DNA from: Pseudomonadota bacterium
Lineage (GTDB): Bacteria > Pseudomonadota > Alphaproteobacteria > Acetobacterales > Acetobacteraceae
DNA length: 54,939 nt
Assembly: GCA_018240405.1 (NCBI GenBank)
Contig: JAFEFW010000618.1
Coordinates: forward strand, 1 to 54,939
Direction: 5' to 3'
Under the pieces are notes generated by a model. The model saw nothing but the letters and a program-made list of their open reading frames with translations, was not told where the DNA came from and ran no database searches. The position numbers and the translations under genes are program-made. Shown piece by piece: positions 1-7,636 of this stretch; the stretch's first letter is position 1; each line of letters starts with the position of its first letter.

Positions 1-83
1 GTGCCGTATCCGGGTGCTGTTGTCTGTGCGATTGCCAGTGGCGAGACAGCGAAGAACGCGGCAGCCAGGACGATGGATCGCAT
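1..83 (-). CDS. Secreted protein, N-terminal fragment only (runs off the left edge)
   Basis: Reading leftward, an ATG at 81-83 opens a frame of 27 complete codons that is still open at the window edge. The encoded start (MRSIVLAAAFFAVSPLAIAQ) is a textbook Sec signal peptide: a basic residue, a hydrophobic core and an AIA-Q cleavage site. An AAGGAG ribosome-binding site lies about 6 bases upstream of the ATG. The mature protein is outside the window, so its function cannot be given. Only the start and the export signal are supported. Confidence 0.7.
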   Translation of the reverse strand, partial: MRSIVLAAAFFAVSPLAIAQTTAPGYG

Positions 84-420
84 GGTGATCTCCTTGACGG
101 TTCACAACGATACTGGATGGGTGTGCCGCCGGAGACGTTCCAGCACCCTCACGCATTTATGTTGCTGCCGACATGGCCCAGGCCGCCGGAACGAGCGGGC
201 GCGGCCTGGTCGTAGTCATTCATCCCGCACGTGCTACCGATCATTGCACACGAAAAAGTGACGGGGCCGGTTTCGCCCGCGCATCGCCTGCCGCGGCGAA
301 GCGGCCTAGGCTGGCTTGTTTGCGACGGCCGCGCCTGCCGGTTCGCGGTCTGCCGGCCTACGCCGGGCACCACGATGCTGCGCATGGCACAGCCGTGACC
401 TTTTGCGTCTGGAGTGCCCA
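84..420. other. Intergenic region between two divergent genes
   Basis: This stretch of 337 bases should hold the promoters of the leftward secreted-protein gene and the rightward hybrid kinase. Short open frames cross it on both strands, but they are rich in Arg, Pro and Cys and lack ribosome-binding sites, so they look like GC-driven noise. I see no clear operator, repeat or RNA gene. Confidence 0.5.
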
Positions 421-2355
421 TTGTCCACGTCACCCGCTGAGCTCTACCAGCTGCTGATCGGCAGTGTCGTAGACTACGCGATCTTCATGCTGGACAGCGC
501 CGGCCACATCATGAGCTGGAATCCGGGTGCGGAACGCATCAAGGGCTATGCCGCCGAAGATATCATCGGCCACCATTTTTCTCGTTTCTACACCGAAGAC
601 GACCTGGCGGCCGGCGTGCCGGCCACCGCGCTGAAGACAGCAGCCGAAACTGGCCGCTTCAGCACCGAGGGATGGCGGGTACGCAAGGACGGAACCCGGT
701 TCTGGGCCAGCGTCGTCATCGATCCGATCCGGCGTAGCGGCGAACTGGTAGGGTTTGCCAAGATCACGCGTGATATGACGGAGCAGCGCTCCGCCGCGAT
801 AGCCGCACTGGAAAGCGAGCGGCGCTTTCGCCTGCTGGTGCAGGGCGTCACCGACTACGCGATCTTCATGCTGGACCCGAACGGCTATGTAACGAACTGG
901 AATGTGGGTGCACAGCGGATCAAGGGCTACCTGGAGCCGGAAATTGTCGGCCAACACTTCTCGCTGTTCTACACGGACGAAGACCGCGACGCCGGCGTGC
1001 CTATCCGGGCGCTGGAGCAGGCGCGGCGGGAGGGGCGCTATGAAGCCGAGGGCTGGCGTCGGCGCAAGGACGGCAGCCGGTTCTGGGCCAGTGTTGTCGT
1101 CGATGCAATCTACGATGACAGCGGGGTTCTTGTCGGCTTTGCCAAGGTAACGCGCGACCTGACGGAGCGGCGGGAAGCGCAGCTGCAACTGGAACGGTCC
1201 CGCCAGCAATTCTTCGAAGCACAGAAGATGGAGGCGGTTGGACAGCTCACCGGCGGACTGGCGCATGATTTCAATAATCTGCTGACGGGCATTCTCGGCA
1301 GTCTGGAGCTGGCGCGCAGTCGCCTGGCGCAAGGCCGTCCGGAAGATGCCGACCGGCACATGACCGCGGCACAAGGTGCCGCGTCACGCGCCGCCGCGCT
1401 GACTCATCGGTTGCTGGCCTTTGCCCGCCGCCAGACGCTGGACCCGCGGCCGACCAACGCCAGCGAGCTGGTTGGCGGCATTGCCGATCTGGTCCGCCGC
1501 ACGGTCGGGCCGGGCATCCGGCTGGAGACGGTCTGCGGCGTCGGACTGTGGCAGGCTCTGTGCGATCCAAATCAGCTGGAGAATGCGATCCTGAACCTGT
1601 GCATCAACGCGCGCGATGCGATGCCAGACGGCGGCCGCCTGACGATCGAGACGACCAACATGTATTATGATGGCTCTGATCCAAACATGCGGGATATGGA
1701 TCCGGGGCAGTACGTCGCCGTCTGTGTCAGCGATACCGGCGTCGGCATGCCGCCGGATGTTCGGGAGCGCGCTTTCGAGCCGTTCTACACCACCAAACCG
1801 ACCGGTCAGGGCACCGGGCTCGGCCTGTCGATGGTCTATGGTTTCGCCAAGCAATCCGGCGGTACCGCGCGGATTTACTCAGAACCGAGCCAGGGGACCA
1901 CGATCCGCATCTATTTGCCACGCTTCCATGGCGAGGCCCCGCCCGCAGAAGCGCCGCCGCAACCGGCCGAGATGCCGCACGCCGAAGCCGGCGAGACGGT
2001 GCTGGTCGTTGACGACGAGCCGACGGTGCGTCTGTTGATCACCGAGGTGCTGGCCGATCTGGGCTACACCGCCATCGAGGCAGCGGATGCCGCAGCCGGT
2101 CTCAAGGTCCTGCAGTCGAACGTGCGGATCGACCTGTTGATCACTGATGTCGGCCTGCCCGGCGGCCTGAACGGGCGCCAGATGGCGGATGCCGCGCGCC
2201 AGACGCGGACCAGGCTGAAAGTGCTGTTCATCACCGGCTATGCGGTGAATGCCGCGATCGGCAACGGGTATCTGGAGCCGGGAATGCATGTGCTGACGAA
2301 GCCGTTTGCCATCGAGAAGCTGGCCGCAAGCATCCGGCGCATTATGCAGGAGTGA
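421..2355 (+). CDS. Hybrid sensor histidine kinase (PAS-PAS-HisKA-HATPase-receiver)
   Basis: This is a cytoplasmic sensor kinase of 644 residues; no membrane segment is visible. Two PAS domains (about 1-120 and 135-250) are clear tandem copies of each other. They are followed by a HisKA domain with phospho-acceptor His282 in AHDFNNLL, an ATPase domain with N and G boxes (NLCINARDAM, DTGVGMP, GTGLGLSMV), and a C-terminal receiver with the acidic pair near 530 and phospho-acceptor Asp576 (ITDVGLPGG). The frame is open further upstream to 316, but I choose TTG at 421: GGAG at 411-414 sits 6 bases before it, and PAS homology begins soon after. The signal is unknown. The attached receiver suggests a phosphorelay or self-control. 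No partner response regulator with an output domain is adjacent. Confidence 0.88.
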   Translation: MSTSPAELYQLLIGSVVDYAIFMLDSAGHIMSWNPGAERIKGYAAEDIIGHHFSRFYTEDDLAAGVPATALKTAAETGRFSTEGWRVRKDGTRFWASVVIDPIRRSGELVGFAKITRDMTEQRSAAIAALESERRFRLLVQGVTDYAIFMLDPNGYVTNWNVGAQRIKGYLEPEIVGQHFSLFYTDEDRDAGVPIRALEQARREGRYEAEGWRRRKDGSRFWASVVVDAIYDDSGVLVGFAKVTRDLTERREAQLQLERSRQQFFEAQKMEAVGQLTGGLAHDFNNLLTGILGSLELARSRLAQGRPEDADRHMTAAQGAASRAAALTHRLLAFARRQTLDPRPTNASELVGGIADLVRRTVGPGIRLETVCGVGLWQALCDPNQLENAILNLCINARDAMPDGGRLTIETTNMYYDGSDPNMRDMDPGQYVAVCVSDTGVGMPPDVRERAFEPFYTTKPTGQGTGLGLSMVYGFAKQSGGTARIYSEPSQGTTIRIYLPRFHGEAPPAEAPPQPAEMPHAEAGETVLVVDDEPTVRLLITEVLADLGYTAIEAADAAAGLKVLQSNVRIDLLITDVGLPGGLNGRQMADAARQTRTRLKVLFITGYAVNAAIGNGYLEPGMHVLTKPFAIEKLAASIRRIMQE

Positions 2356-2487
2356 CTGGGATTTTCATTCGTTGTTTGAACGATATGTCGTGCTTTGACG
2401 CTGACGAGGAATGAGTCAGCCGCTTTGACCAGCTGAAAGGCAGCGTGCACTCTGCCTCCGCGTCCGACACAACGGGGGAAAACGGGC

Positions 2488-3357
2488 ATGAAATTCGGCG
2501 TGCGCTACTGCAATACCGGTCGTTTCGTTGATCCGGCCAATGCCGTGGAATTGGTGCAGGCGGCCGAAGCAGCCGGCTTCGAATCCGCCTGGACGGTCGA
2601 GCATACCGTCATTCCGCACGGCTACCAGTCGCAATATCCGTATTCGCCTACTGGCAAGATTCCCGGCGGTGACGGCGATTTCGACCTGCCCGACCCGCTG
2701 ATCTGGATGGCCTATGTCGCCGCGCGCACCGCCCGGATCAAGCTGGCGACCGGCGTCATCATCCTGCCGCAGCATAATCCGGTCATCACCGCCAAGCAGG
2801 TCGCCACGCTGGACTACATGTCCGCCGGCCGCGTGCTGCTGGGCGTCGGCGTCGGCTGGCTGAAGGAGGAGTTCGAAGCCGTTGGCTCCCCGTTCGAGGA
2901 ACGCGGCGCGCGCACCGACGAATACATCCGTGTGATGCGCGAACTTTGGGCGGCGGACCGGCCGAGCTTCGAGGGACAGTTCTTCCGGTTCAAGGACGCC
3001 TATATGCGGCCGAAGCCGGTCAATAAGTCGGTGCCGGTGATCATCGGCGGCCATTCCAGCTTTGCTGCGAAGCGCGCTGGCCGGCTGGGCGACGGGTTCT
3101 TTCCGGCCCGCGGCGCGCCGGCAGAACTGATCAAGCTGGTGCGCGACACCGCCGTCGCACATGGCCGCGATCCGGACGCGATCGAGATCACCACCAGCCT
3201 GCCGAAGGACCTCGACGAGATTCCGGCGATGGCCGCCGCTGGCGTGCACCGCATCCTGGTGCCGGTGTCGTTCACGCCGGAATTCGACAGCGTCGTACGC
3301 GGTCCCGAGGATTGCGCCCGCTGGCGCGCGGTGATCGAGAAATACGCCACGGTCTGA
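2488..3357 (+). CDS. LLM class F420-dependent oxidoreductase
   Basis: The 289-residue protein belongs to the luciferase-like monooxygenase fold (TIM barrel binding F420 or FMN). Family marks are the N-terminal MKFGVRY strand, the LATGVIILPQHNP segment near 90, VGVGWLKEEFEAVG near 125-138 and VPVIIGGHS near 185. This matches the TIGR03619-type subfamily, typically 280-300 residues, so the gene looks complete. A GGGGGAAAA ribosome-binding site precedes the ATG. Many such proteins in Proteobacteria have no proven F420 use, so the cofactor and substrate remain open. The gene stands alone between a kinase gene and a peptidase gene, and the context gives no pathway. Confidence 0.85.
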   Translation: MKFGVRYCNTGRFVDPANAVELVQAAEAAGFESAWTVEHTVIPHGYQSQYPYSPTGKIPGGDGDFDLPDPLIWMAYVAARTARIKLATGVIILPQHNPVITAKQVATLDYMSAGRVLLGVGVGWLKEEFEAVGSPFEERGARTDEYIRVMRELWAADRPSFEGQFFRFKDAYMRPKPVNKSVPVIIGGHSSFAAKRAGRLGDGFFPARGAPAELIKLVRDTAVAHGRDPDAIEITTSLPKDLDEIPAMAAAGVHRILVPVSFTPEFDSVVRGPEDCARWRAVIEKYATV

Positions 3358-3510
3358 GCCGCGGCTGCTGGCGGTGGTCATCACCGGACAGCGCCATCGG
3401 CTCTGGCGGATAGCGACGGTGTCTGGTTCGTTGCGCGCCGGTCTGGCAGGCTGAACGCGGCGCGATCGGATCGGCGCCCAAGTCATCTGCAGCAGCCAAG
3501 GACAACGCCT

Positions 3511-4902
3511 ATGGGATCCCGCGACGGCGCCATCGCACGCGCTCTGGCCGGCTTCGACGGCAACGCCTTCCGCGACCGCCTCGCGGACCTTGTGGCCATC
3601 CCCAGCACGTCGCAGGACCAGGCGCATGCGGCCGATGTGCACCGCTATCTGGGCGATGCCATCCAGCCCTGGCTCGTGCAGATGGGCTTTGACGTCGAAA
3701 TCCACCCGAACCCGGAACCAGCCTTTGGCCCGATCCTGATGGCAGAGCGGCTCGAGGGGCCGGACCGTCCCACCGTGCTGACCTACGGCCACGGCGACAC
3801 CGTCCGTGGCCTGGACGAGCAATGGCGCGCCGGACTGAAGCCGTGGGTGCTGACCGAGGAGGGCGACCGGTGGTACGGCCGTGGCACCGCCGACAACAAG
3901 GGCCAGCACGCGCTGAACCTGGCGGCGCTGGAGGCCGTGCTGGCGGAGCGCGGTGGCCATCTCGGCTTCAACCTCAAGCTGATCCTGGAAACCAGCGAGG
4001 AACGCGGCTCCACCGGCCTGCGTGCCTTTGTCCGCGAGCAGGCCGACCGGCTGATGGCTGATGTGCTCATCGCCAGCGACGGCCCGCGCGTGGTGCCGGA
4101 GGTGCCGACCATCGCCACCGGCACGCGCGGCACCTACCATTTCGACCTGGTCCTCGACCTGCGGCCGGGCGGCGTGCACTCCGGCCACTGGGGCGGACTA
4201 ACCACCGATCCAGCCGTGGTGCTGACGCATGCGCTGGGCTGCATCATGGACCGCCACGGTAAGATCCTGGTGCGTGATTGGCTGCCGGCGAATGGCGTGC
4301 CCGCCGCGGTGCGCGCGGTGCTGCAAGGCTGCCCGGTCGGGGGCGGCGGTGAGGCCGCGACGATTGATCCCGACTGGGGTGAGCCCGGCCTGACTCCAGC
4401 GGAAAAGATCTACGGCTGGAACGGCTTCATCGTGCTGGCCATGGTGTCCGGCCGGCCGGAGAACCCGGTTAACGCTGTCGCCCCCAATGCCACCGCGCAC
4501 TGTCAGATCCGCTACACCGTGGACACTGATCCCGCCGGCTTCGAAGCCGCCCTGCGCCGACACCTGGACGAAAACGGCTTTCCCGAGGTCCGGATTGAGA
4601 ATGCAGGCGTCCGTATGCCGGCCAGCCGGACCGATCCCGGTCATCCCTGGGTGCAGTGGGCGATCGAGTCAATGGAGCAATCGCTCGGCAAGCGCGTGCA
4701 GGTAATCCCGAATTCGTCGGGCGGCCTGCCGGGCGACGTGTTCGTCGATTACCTCGGCGTGCCGTTGGTGTGGATCCCGCACAGCTACAACGGATGCGGT
4801 CAGCACGGGCCCAATGAGCACCTGTTGATCGCCCCGGCGCGGGAGGGGCTGGCGGCATTCACCGGTCTCTGGTGGGACCTCGGCGAGCCCGGGGCGCCAT
4901 AG
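3511..4902 (+). CDS. M20 family metallopeptidase / deacylase
   Basis: This 463-residue protein is a di-zinc amidohydrolase of the M20 (ArgE/DapE/CPG2) family. Zinc-site motifs are visible: the His of TYGHGDTV near 94, the Asp of GRGTADNKGQ near 128, the catalytic Glu pair in ETSEERGS near 160, and the late His of CGQHGPNEH near 433. The dimerisation (lid) domain fills roughly 210-330. AAGGA about 8 bases upstream supports the ATG at 3511. No signal peptide is present, so it acts in the cytoplasm, probably on a small peptide or N-acylated amino acid. Substrate cannot be read from the sequence. The stop codon lies in the loop of a strong hairpin shared with the convergent cysE gene. Confidence 0.88.
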   Translation: MGSRDGAIARALAGFDGNAFRDRLADLVAIPSTSQDQAHAADVHRYLGDAIQPWLVQMGFDVEIHPNPEPAFGPILMAERLEGPDRPTVLTYGHGDTVRGLDEQWRAGLKPWVLTEEGDRWYGRGTADNKGQHALNLAALEAVLAERGGHLGFNLKLILETSEERGSTGLRAFVREQADRLMADVLIASDGPRVVPEVPTIATGTRGTYHFDLVLDLRPGGVHSGHWGGLTTDPAVVLTHALGCIMDRHGKILVRDWLPANGVPAAVRAVLQGCPVGGGGEAATIDPDWGEPGLTPAEKIYGWNGFIVLAMVSGRPENPVNAVAPNATAHCQIRYTVDTDPAGFEAALRRHLDENGFPEVRIENAGVRMPASRTDPGHPWVQWAIESMEQSLGKRVQVIPNSSGGLPGDVFVDYLGVPLVWIPHSYNGCGQHGPNEHLLIAPAREGLAAFTGLWWDLGEPGAP

Positions 4903-4911
4903 CGCCCCGGG
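4888..4911. terminator. GC-rich hairpin between convergent genes, stop codon in loop
   Basis: A perfect 10-bp inverted repeat (CCCGGGGCGC / GCGCCCCGGG) with a 4-base CATA loop spans the end of the M20 gene. The TAG stop (4900-4902) starts in the loop. There is no T tract, so a classical intrinsic terminator is not proven. Its position 12 bases from the end of cysE suggests it blocks transcription from both sides. Confidence 0.5.
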
Positions 4912-4922
4912 GGCGGTAGCGT

Positions 4923-5783
4923 TCAGATCGAGTAGTTGAACGACTCGTAGGTGCAGTCGCTCAGCGTCTGGTCCATGTCCCGCACCGGCTCATCCGCTGT
5001 CGCAATGCGCATCACCTTGGCCGGCACGCCCGCCATCGTCGCATGCGCCGGCACATCCTTCAGCACGACCGATCCGGCGGCGATGCGCGCATGATCGCCG
5101 ACCCGGATATTGCCCAGGATCTTCGCCCCGGCGCCGATCACCACGCCCGACCCCACCTTCGGATGCCGGTCGCCGGAATCCTTACCGGTGCCGCCCAGCG
5201 TCACGCCATGCAACATCGAGACGTCGTCGCCGATCGAGGCCGTCTCGCCGACCACGAACCCTGTTGCATGGTCGAGGAACAGGCCCTTGCCGAACGGCGC
5301 TGCCGGATGGATGTCGGTTTGGAACACCTCCGAGGACCGGCTCTGCAGATACAGAGCAAAGTCGTGGTCGCCGTTCTTCCACATCCAGTGGTTGAGCCGG
5401 TGCGCCTGGATGGCATGGAAGCCCTTGAAATACAGGAACGGCTCGATCAGCCGCTCGCAGGCGGGATCTCGGTCGAACACCGCCATGATATCCGCCCGCA
5501 GCGCCTCCCCGATGCTCGGATCATCCGCCAGCGCCTTGGCGAAGGACTGCACGATCACGGACAGCGGGATCACGTCGTTCTTCAGCCTCGCCGCAACGCG
5601 GTGGAAGACCGCCTGCTCGAAGGAAGGCTGGTTGAGGATGGAGTCAAAGAACAGCGGCGCCAGCTTGGGCGACTTCTCGTAGGCTTCCTCCGCTTCGGCG
5701 CGCAGCCGGACCCAAAGCGGGTCGATCGCAGGGTCCTGCTGGTCATGGACCAGCATCAGGCGGCTTGGCAGTGGGCGCGTCAT
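4923..5783 (-). CDS. cysE: Serine O-acetyltransferase
   Basis: CysE makes O-acetylserine from serine and acetyl-CoA, the committed step of cysteine synthesis, in the cytoplasm. The 286-residue protein has the helical N-terminal domain (about 20-150) followed by left-handed beta-helix hexapeptide repeats. Motifs include FKGFHAIQAHRLNHW, the catalytic DIHP (about 160), GETASIGDDVSMLHGVTLGG and AAGSVVLKDVPAHATMAGVP. Length is close to the E. coli enzyme (273). AAGGGAC lies just upstream of the ATG at 5783. The C-terminal end (SFNYSI) finishes in isoleucine, which in CysE proteins is the residue that inserts into the cysteine synthase active site; this suggests complex formation. No cysteine gene is adjacent. 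Confidence 0.95.
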   Translation of the reverse strand: MTRPLPSRLMLVHDQQDPAIDPLWVRLRAEAEEAYEKSPKLAPLFFDSILNQPSFEQAVFHRVAARLKNDVIPLSVIVQSFAKALADDPSIGEALRADIMAVFDRDPACERLIEPFLYFKGFHAIQAHRLNHWMWKNGDHDFALYLQSRSSEVFQTDIHPAAPFGKGLFLDHATGFVVGETASIGDDVSMLHGVTLGGTGKDSGDRHPKVGSGVVIGAGAKILGNIRVGDHARIAAGSVVLKDVPAHATMAGVPAKVMRIATADEPVRDMDQTLSDCTYESFNYSI

Positions 5784-5964
5784 GACGGTCCCTTTGCTGG
5801 GTTACGGAACGTTTAACATATCTTTGATCTCAGTCCTGCCACGTCAAGACCCGTGTGGTGCACGGGATGGTTGAGCACCCCTCCCCTGCGTGCAAGCATC
5901 AAGCGCAGCGAGACCGGAAGCCACGGCTGCAAACAAGCCGAGGATAAAATGCGGAGGATGCGTC

Positions 5965-7062
5965 ATGACCACACGCCGGCAGTTTTTTGCAGGTGCCGCC
6001 GCCACGGCCGGAATGCTGTTTTGCCATTGTGGCGCACCCCGCAGCGCCGCCGCGCAACCCAGGCTGCACGCCCTGCCGATTACCGTCGGCGGCAAACGGG
6101 TGAAGACCATCGACGTGCACACTCATTGCCTGTTCCAGGAGACGCTGGACCTGATGGGACCCGACGCCAAGGCGCTGGTGCCGCCGATCAACGGCAATGG
6201 CGCGCATGAAATTTTCATGACCGTGGACGATCGCACCAAGGCCATGGATGTCAGCGCGGTCGACATGGAGATCCTGTCGGTCAACCCGTTCTGGTACAAC
6301 AAGGACCGTGACCTCGCTGCCAAGATCGTTTCAATCCACAATGAGAAGCTGGCGAATTATGTCGCGGCAAGACCGGACCGCTTCGGTGCCTTCGCGTCAT
6401 TGACGCTGCAGGACCCGCAGCTTGCGGTCGCCGAACTGGAAAAGGCGATGAAGCAGCAGGGGCTCAAGGGCGCGGCCATCGGCGATCAGGTGGCGGGCGC
6501 CGAGTTCTCCGACCCGAAATTCGATCCGGTCTGGAGCAAGGCCGAGGAGCTCGGCGCCGTGCTGTTCATCCACCCGCAGGGCGTGCCCGAACTCAACAAG
6601 CGGCTTGCCGGTAATGGCTGGCTTGGCAACACCATCGGCAATCCGCTGTCGACGACGATCGCGCTCAGCCACCTGATCTTCCAGGGCACGCTGGACAAGT
6701 TCCCTGGCCTGAAGGTGCTGGCGGCGCATGGTGGCGGCTACCTCGCCTCCTACGCGCCACGGTCCGACCACGCCTGTTTCGTCGGGCCGATCTTCTGCGA
6801 TCCGAACATCAAGCTGAAGAAGAAGCCAACCGAGTACCTCAATCAGCTTTACTTCGACTCGCTGGTGTTCACGCCCGAGGCGCTGCGGCACCTGGTGGCG
6901 CAGGTCGGCGCCAGCCAGATCCTGATGGGCAGCGATCATCCCTATCCCTGGGACCAGCACCCGGTGGAGAACGTGCTGGCGACCACGACGCTGACCGACG
7001 CGCAGAAGCGCGCGATTCTGGGTGAGAACGCCATCCTTCTGTTCGGTTTGAAAGCGCCGTAG
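5965..7062 (+). CDS. Tat-exported amidohydrolase of the ACMSD-like family
   Basis: The 365-residue protein begins with a twin-arginine signal (TTRRQFF then a small-residue hydrophobic run to about residue 30), so it is probably exported folded. The rest is an amidohydrolase-2 TIM barrel: metal-binding VHTH near 52, FIHPQG near 193, AAHGGGYL near 256 and GSDHPYPWD near 322. The family includes aminocarboxymuconate-semialdehyde decarboxylase and other metal-dependent decarboxylases or hydrolases; the substrate is unknown. I chose ATG 5965 because GGAGG sits at 5953-5957 and the Tat motif follows at once; the frame is open back to 5890. It stands alone. The stop codon sits in a small GC hairpin. 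Confidence 0.83.
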   Translation: MTTRRQFFAGAAATAGMLFCHCGAPRSAAAQPRLHALPITVGGKRVKTIDVHTHCLFQETLDLMGPDAKALVPPINGNGAHEIFMTVDDRTKAMDVSAVDMEILSVNPFWYNKDRDLAAKIVSIHNEKLANYVAARPDRFGAFASLTLQDPQLAVAELEKAMKQQGLKGAAIGDQVAGAEFSDPKFDPVWSKAEELGAVLFIHPQGVPELNKRLAGNGWLGNTIGNPLSTTIALSHLIFQGTLDKFPGLKVLAAHGGGYLASYAPRSDHACFVGPIFCDPNIKLKKKPTEYLNQLYFDSLVFTPEALRHLVAQVGASQILMGSDHPYPWDQHPVENVLATTTLTDAQKRAILGENAILLFGLKAP

Positions 7063-7068
7063 CGGCGC
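7054..7068. terminator. Short GC hairpin with the stop codon as its loop
   Basis: GCGCCG and CGGCGC form a perfect 6-bp stem whose 3-base loop is exactly the TAG stop (7060-7062) of the amidohydrolase gene. No T tract follows. It may be a weak terminator or mRNA end-protection element. Confidence 0.35.
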
Positions 7069-7342
7069 GGAACAGCGTCAACTGAGGCAGTGTGAACTGC
7101 TTCATGGCGCCACGGCGCGCCCACACGCCATGCTGACGTGACCGGCGTCGAACGCCTGCCCGGCGCCGGAGGGATCTCCAGGTGATCGTCTGGAAGGAAA
7201 CGTGCGGCTCGATCAAGGGTGCCGCCGAATCCATAACGAGACGAACGCATGCGACAAGCGGTACCGGGCCATGTTCGTTCCGACGCAAGCACCCCACGCG
7301 CAGGGGATAACGTTTTGGCATCGTGTTGAGGAGTATGTCCAG

Positions 7343-7582
7343 ATGACCGCGATACGGAGTCCGTCCGCCGCCCGCGCCCAGCGTCCCGCTACCGTCATCC
7401 CCGCTGGTGCGCGTCAGGAGCTGCTGCGCGCCGCAGCGGCAACGGCTGTGTTCCTGGCGATTATCAGCGGCGGTGCAGTGATGCTGGCACCTTCGATGTC
7501 GCGCGCAGGTCTGCAGCAAACGGCCAACGCCCCGTCGGACTCCGCCAGCCCGGCGGGCGCACCCTGGATATACCAGGGCTGA
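7343..7582 (+). CDS. Small single-pass membrane protein, function unknown
   Basis: A 79-residue protein with a basic N-terminal half, one hydrophobic segment at about 36-58 (AAAATAVFLAIISGGAVML), and a short polar tail. It could be a membrane anchor or an uncleaved signal-anchor protein. GAGGAG at 7327-7332 lies 10 bases before the ATG. A longer reading from GTG 7202 also has a good ribosome-binding site (GGAAGG, 4 bases upstream) and would give 126 residues, so the start is open. I recognise no family. A convergent gene follows across a GC hairpin. Confidence 0.5.
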   Translation: MTAIRSPSAARAQRPATVIPAGARQELLRAAAATAVFLAIISGGAVMLAPSMSRAGLQQTANAPSDSASPAGAPWIYQG

Positions 7583-7591
7583 AACGACAGG

Positions 7592-7606
7592 CCGCGCTTT
7601 GCGCGG
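7592..7606. terminator. GC hairpin between convergent genes
   Basis: CCGCGC-TTT-GCGCGG forms a perfect 6-bp stem 9 bases after the small membrane-protein gene and 30 bases before the end of the convergent MmgE/PrpD gene. There is no T tract; it is a candidate bidirectional terminator. Confidence 0.4.
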
Positions 7607-7636
7607 GGCGCCGCAGACCAGCCACGCCCCGCCGGA

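Noticed and set aside
149-457. Overlapping short open frames in the first intergenic region
   Set aside because: No ribosome-binding sites, and skewed Arg/Pro/Cys composition on both strands.
2416-4188. Long open frame on the minus strand opposite the LLM and M20 genes
   Set aside because: Both plus-strand genes show clear family motifs; the antisense frame is Arg/His-rich and has no recognisable domain. Long antisense frames are expected at this GC content.
5043-5816. Open frame on the plus strand opposite cysE
   Set aside because: The minus strand encodes an unmistakable serine acetyltransferase; the antisense product has no motif.
7202-7342. Extension of the small membrane protein from GTG 7202
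   Set aside because: Its ribosome-binding site is good, but the added 47 residues have no feature and the ATG at 7343 also has a site. Kept as an alternative only.
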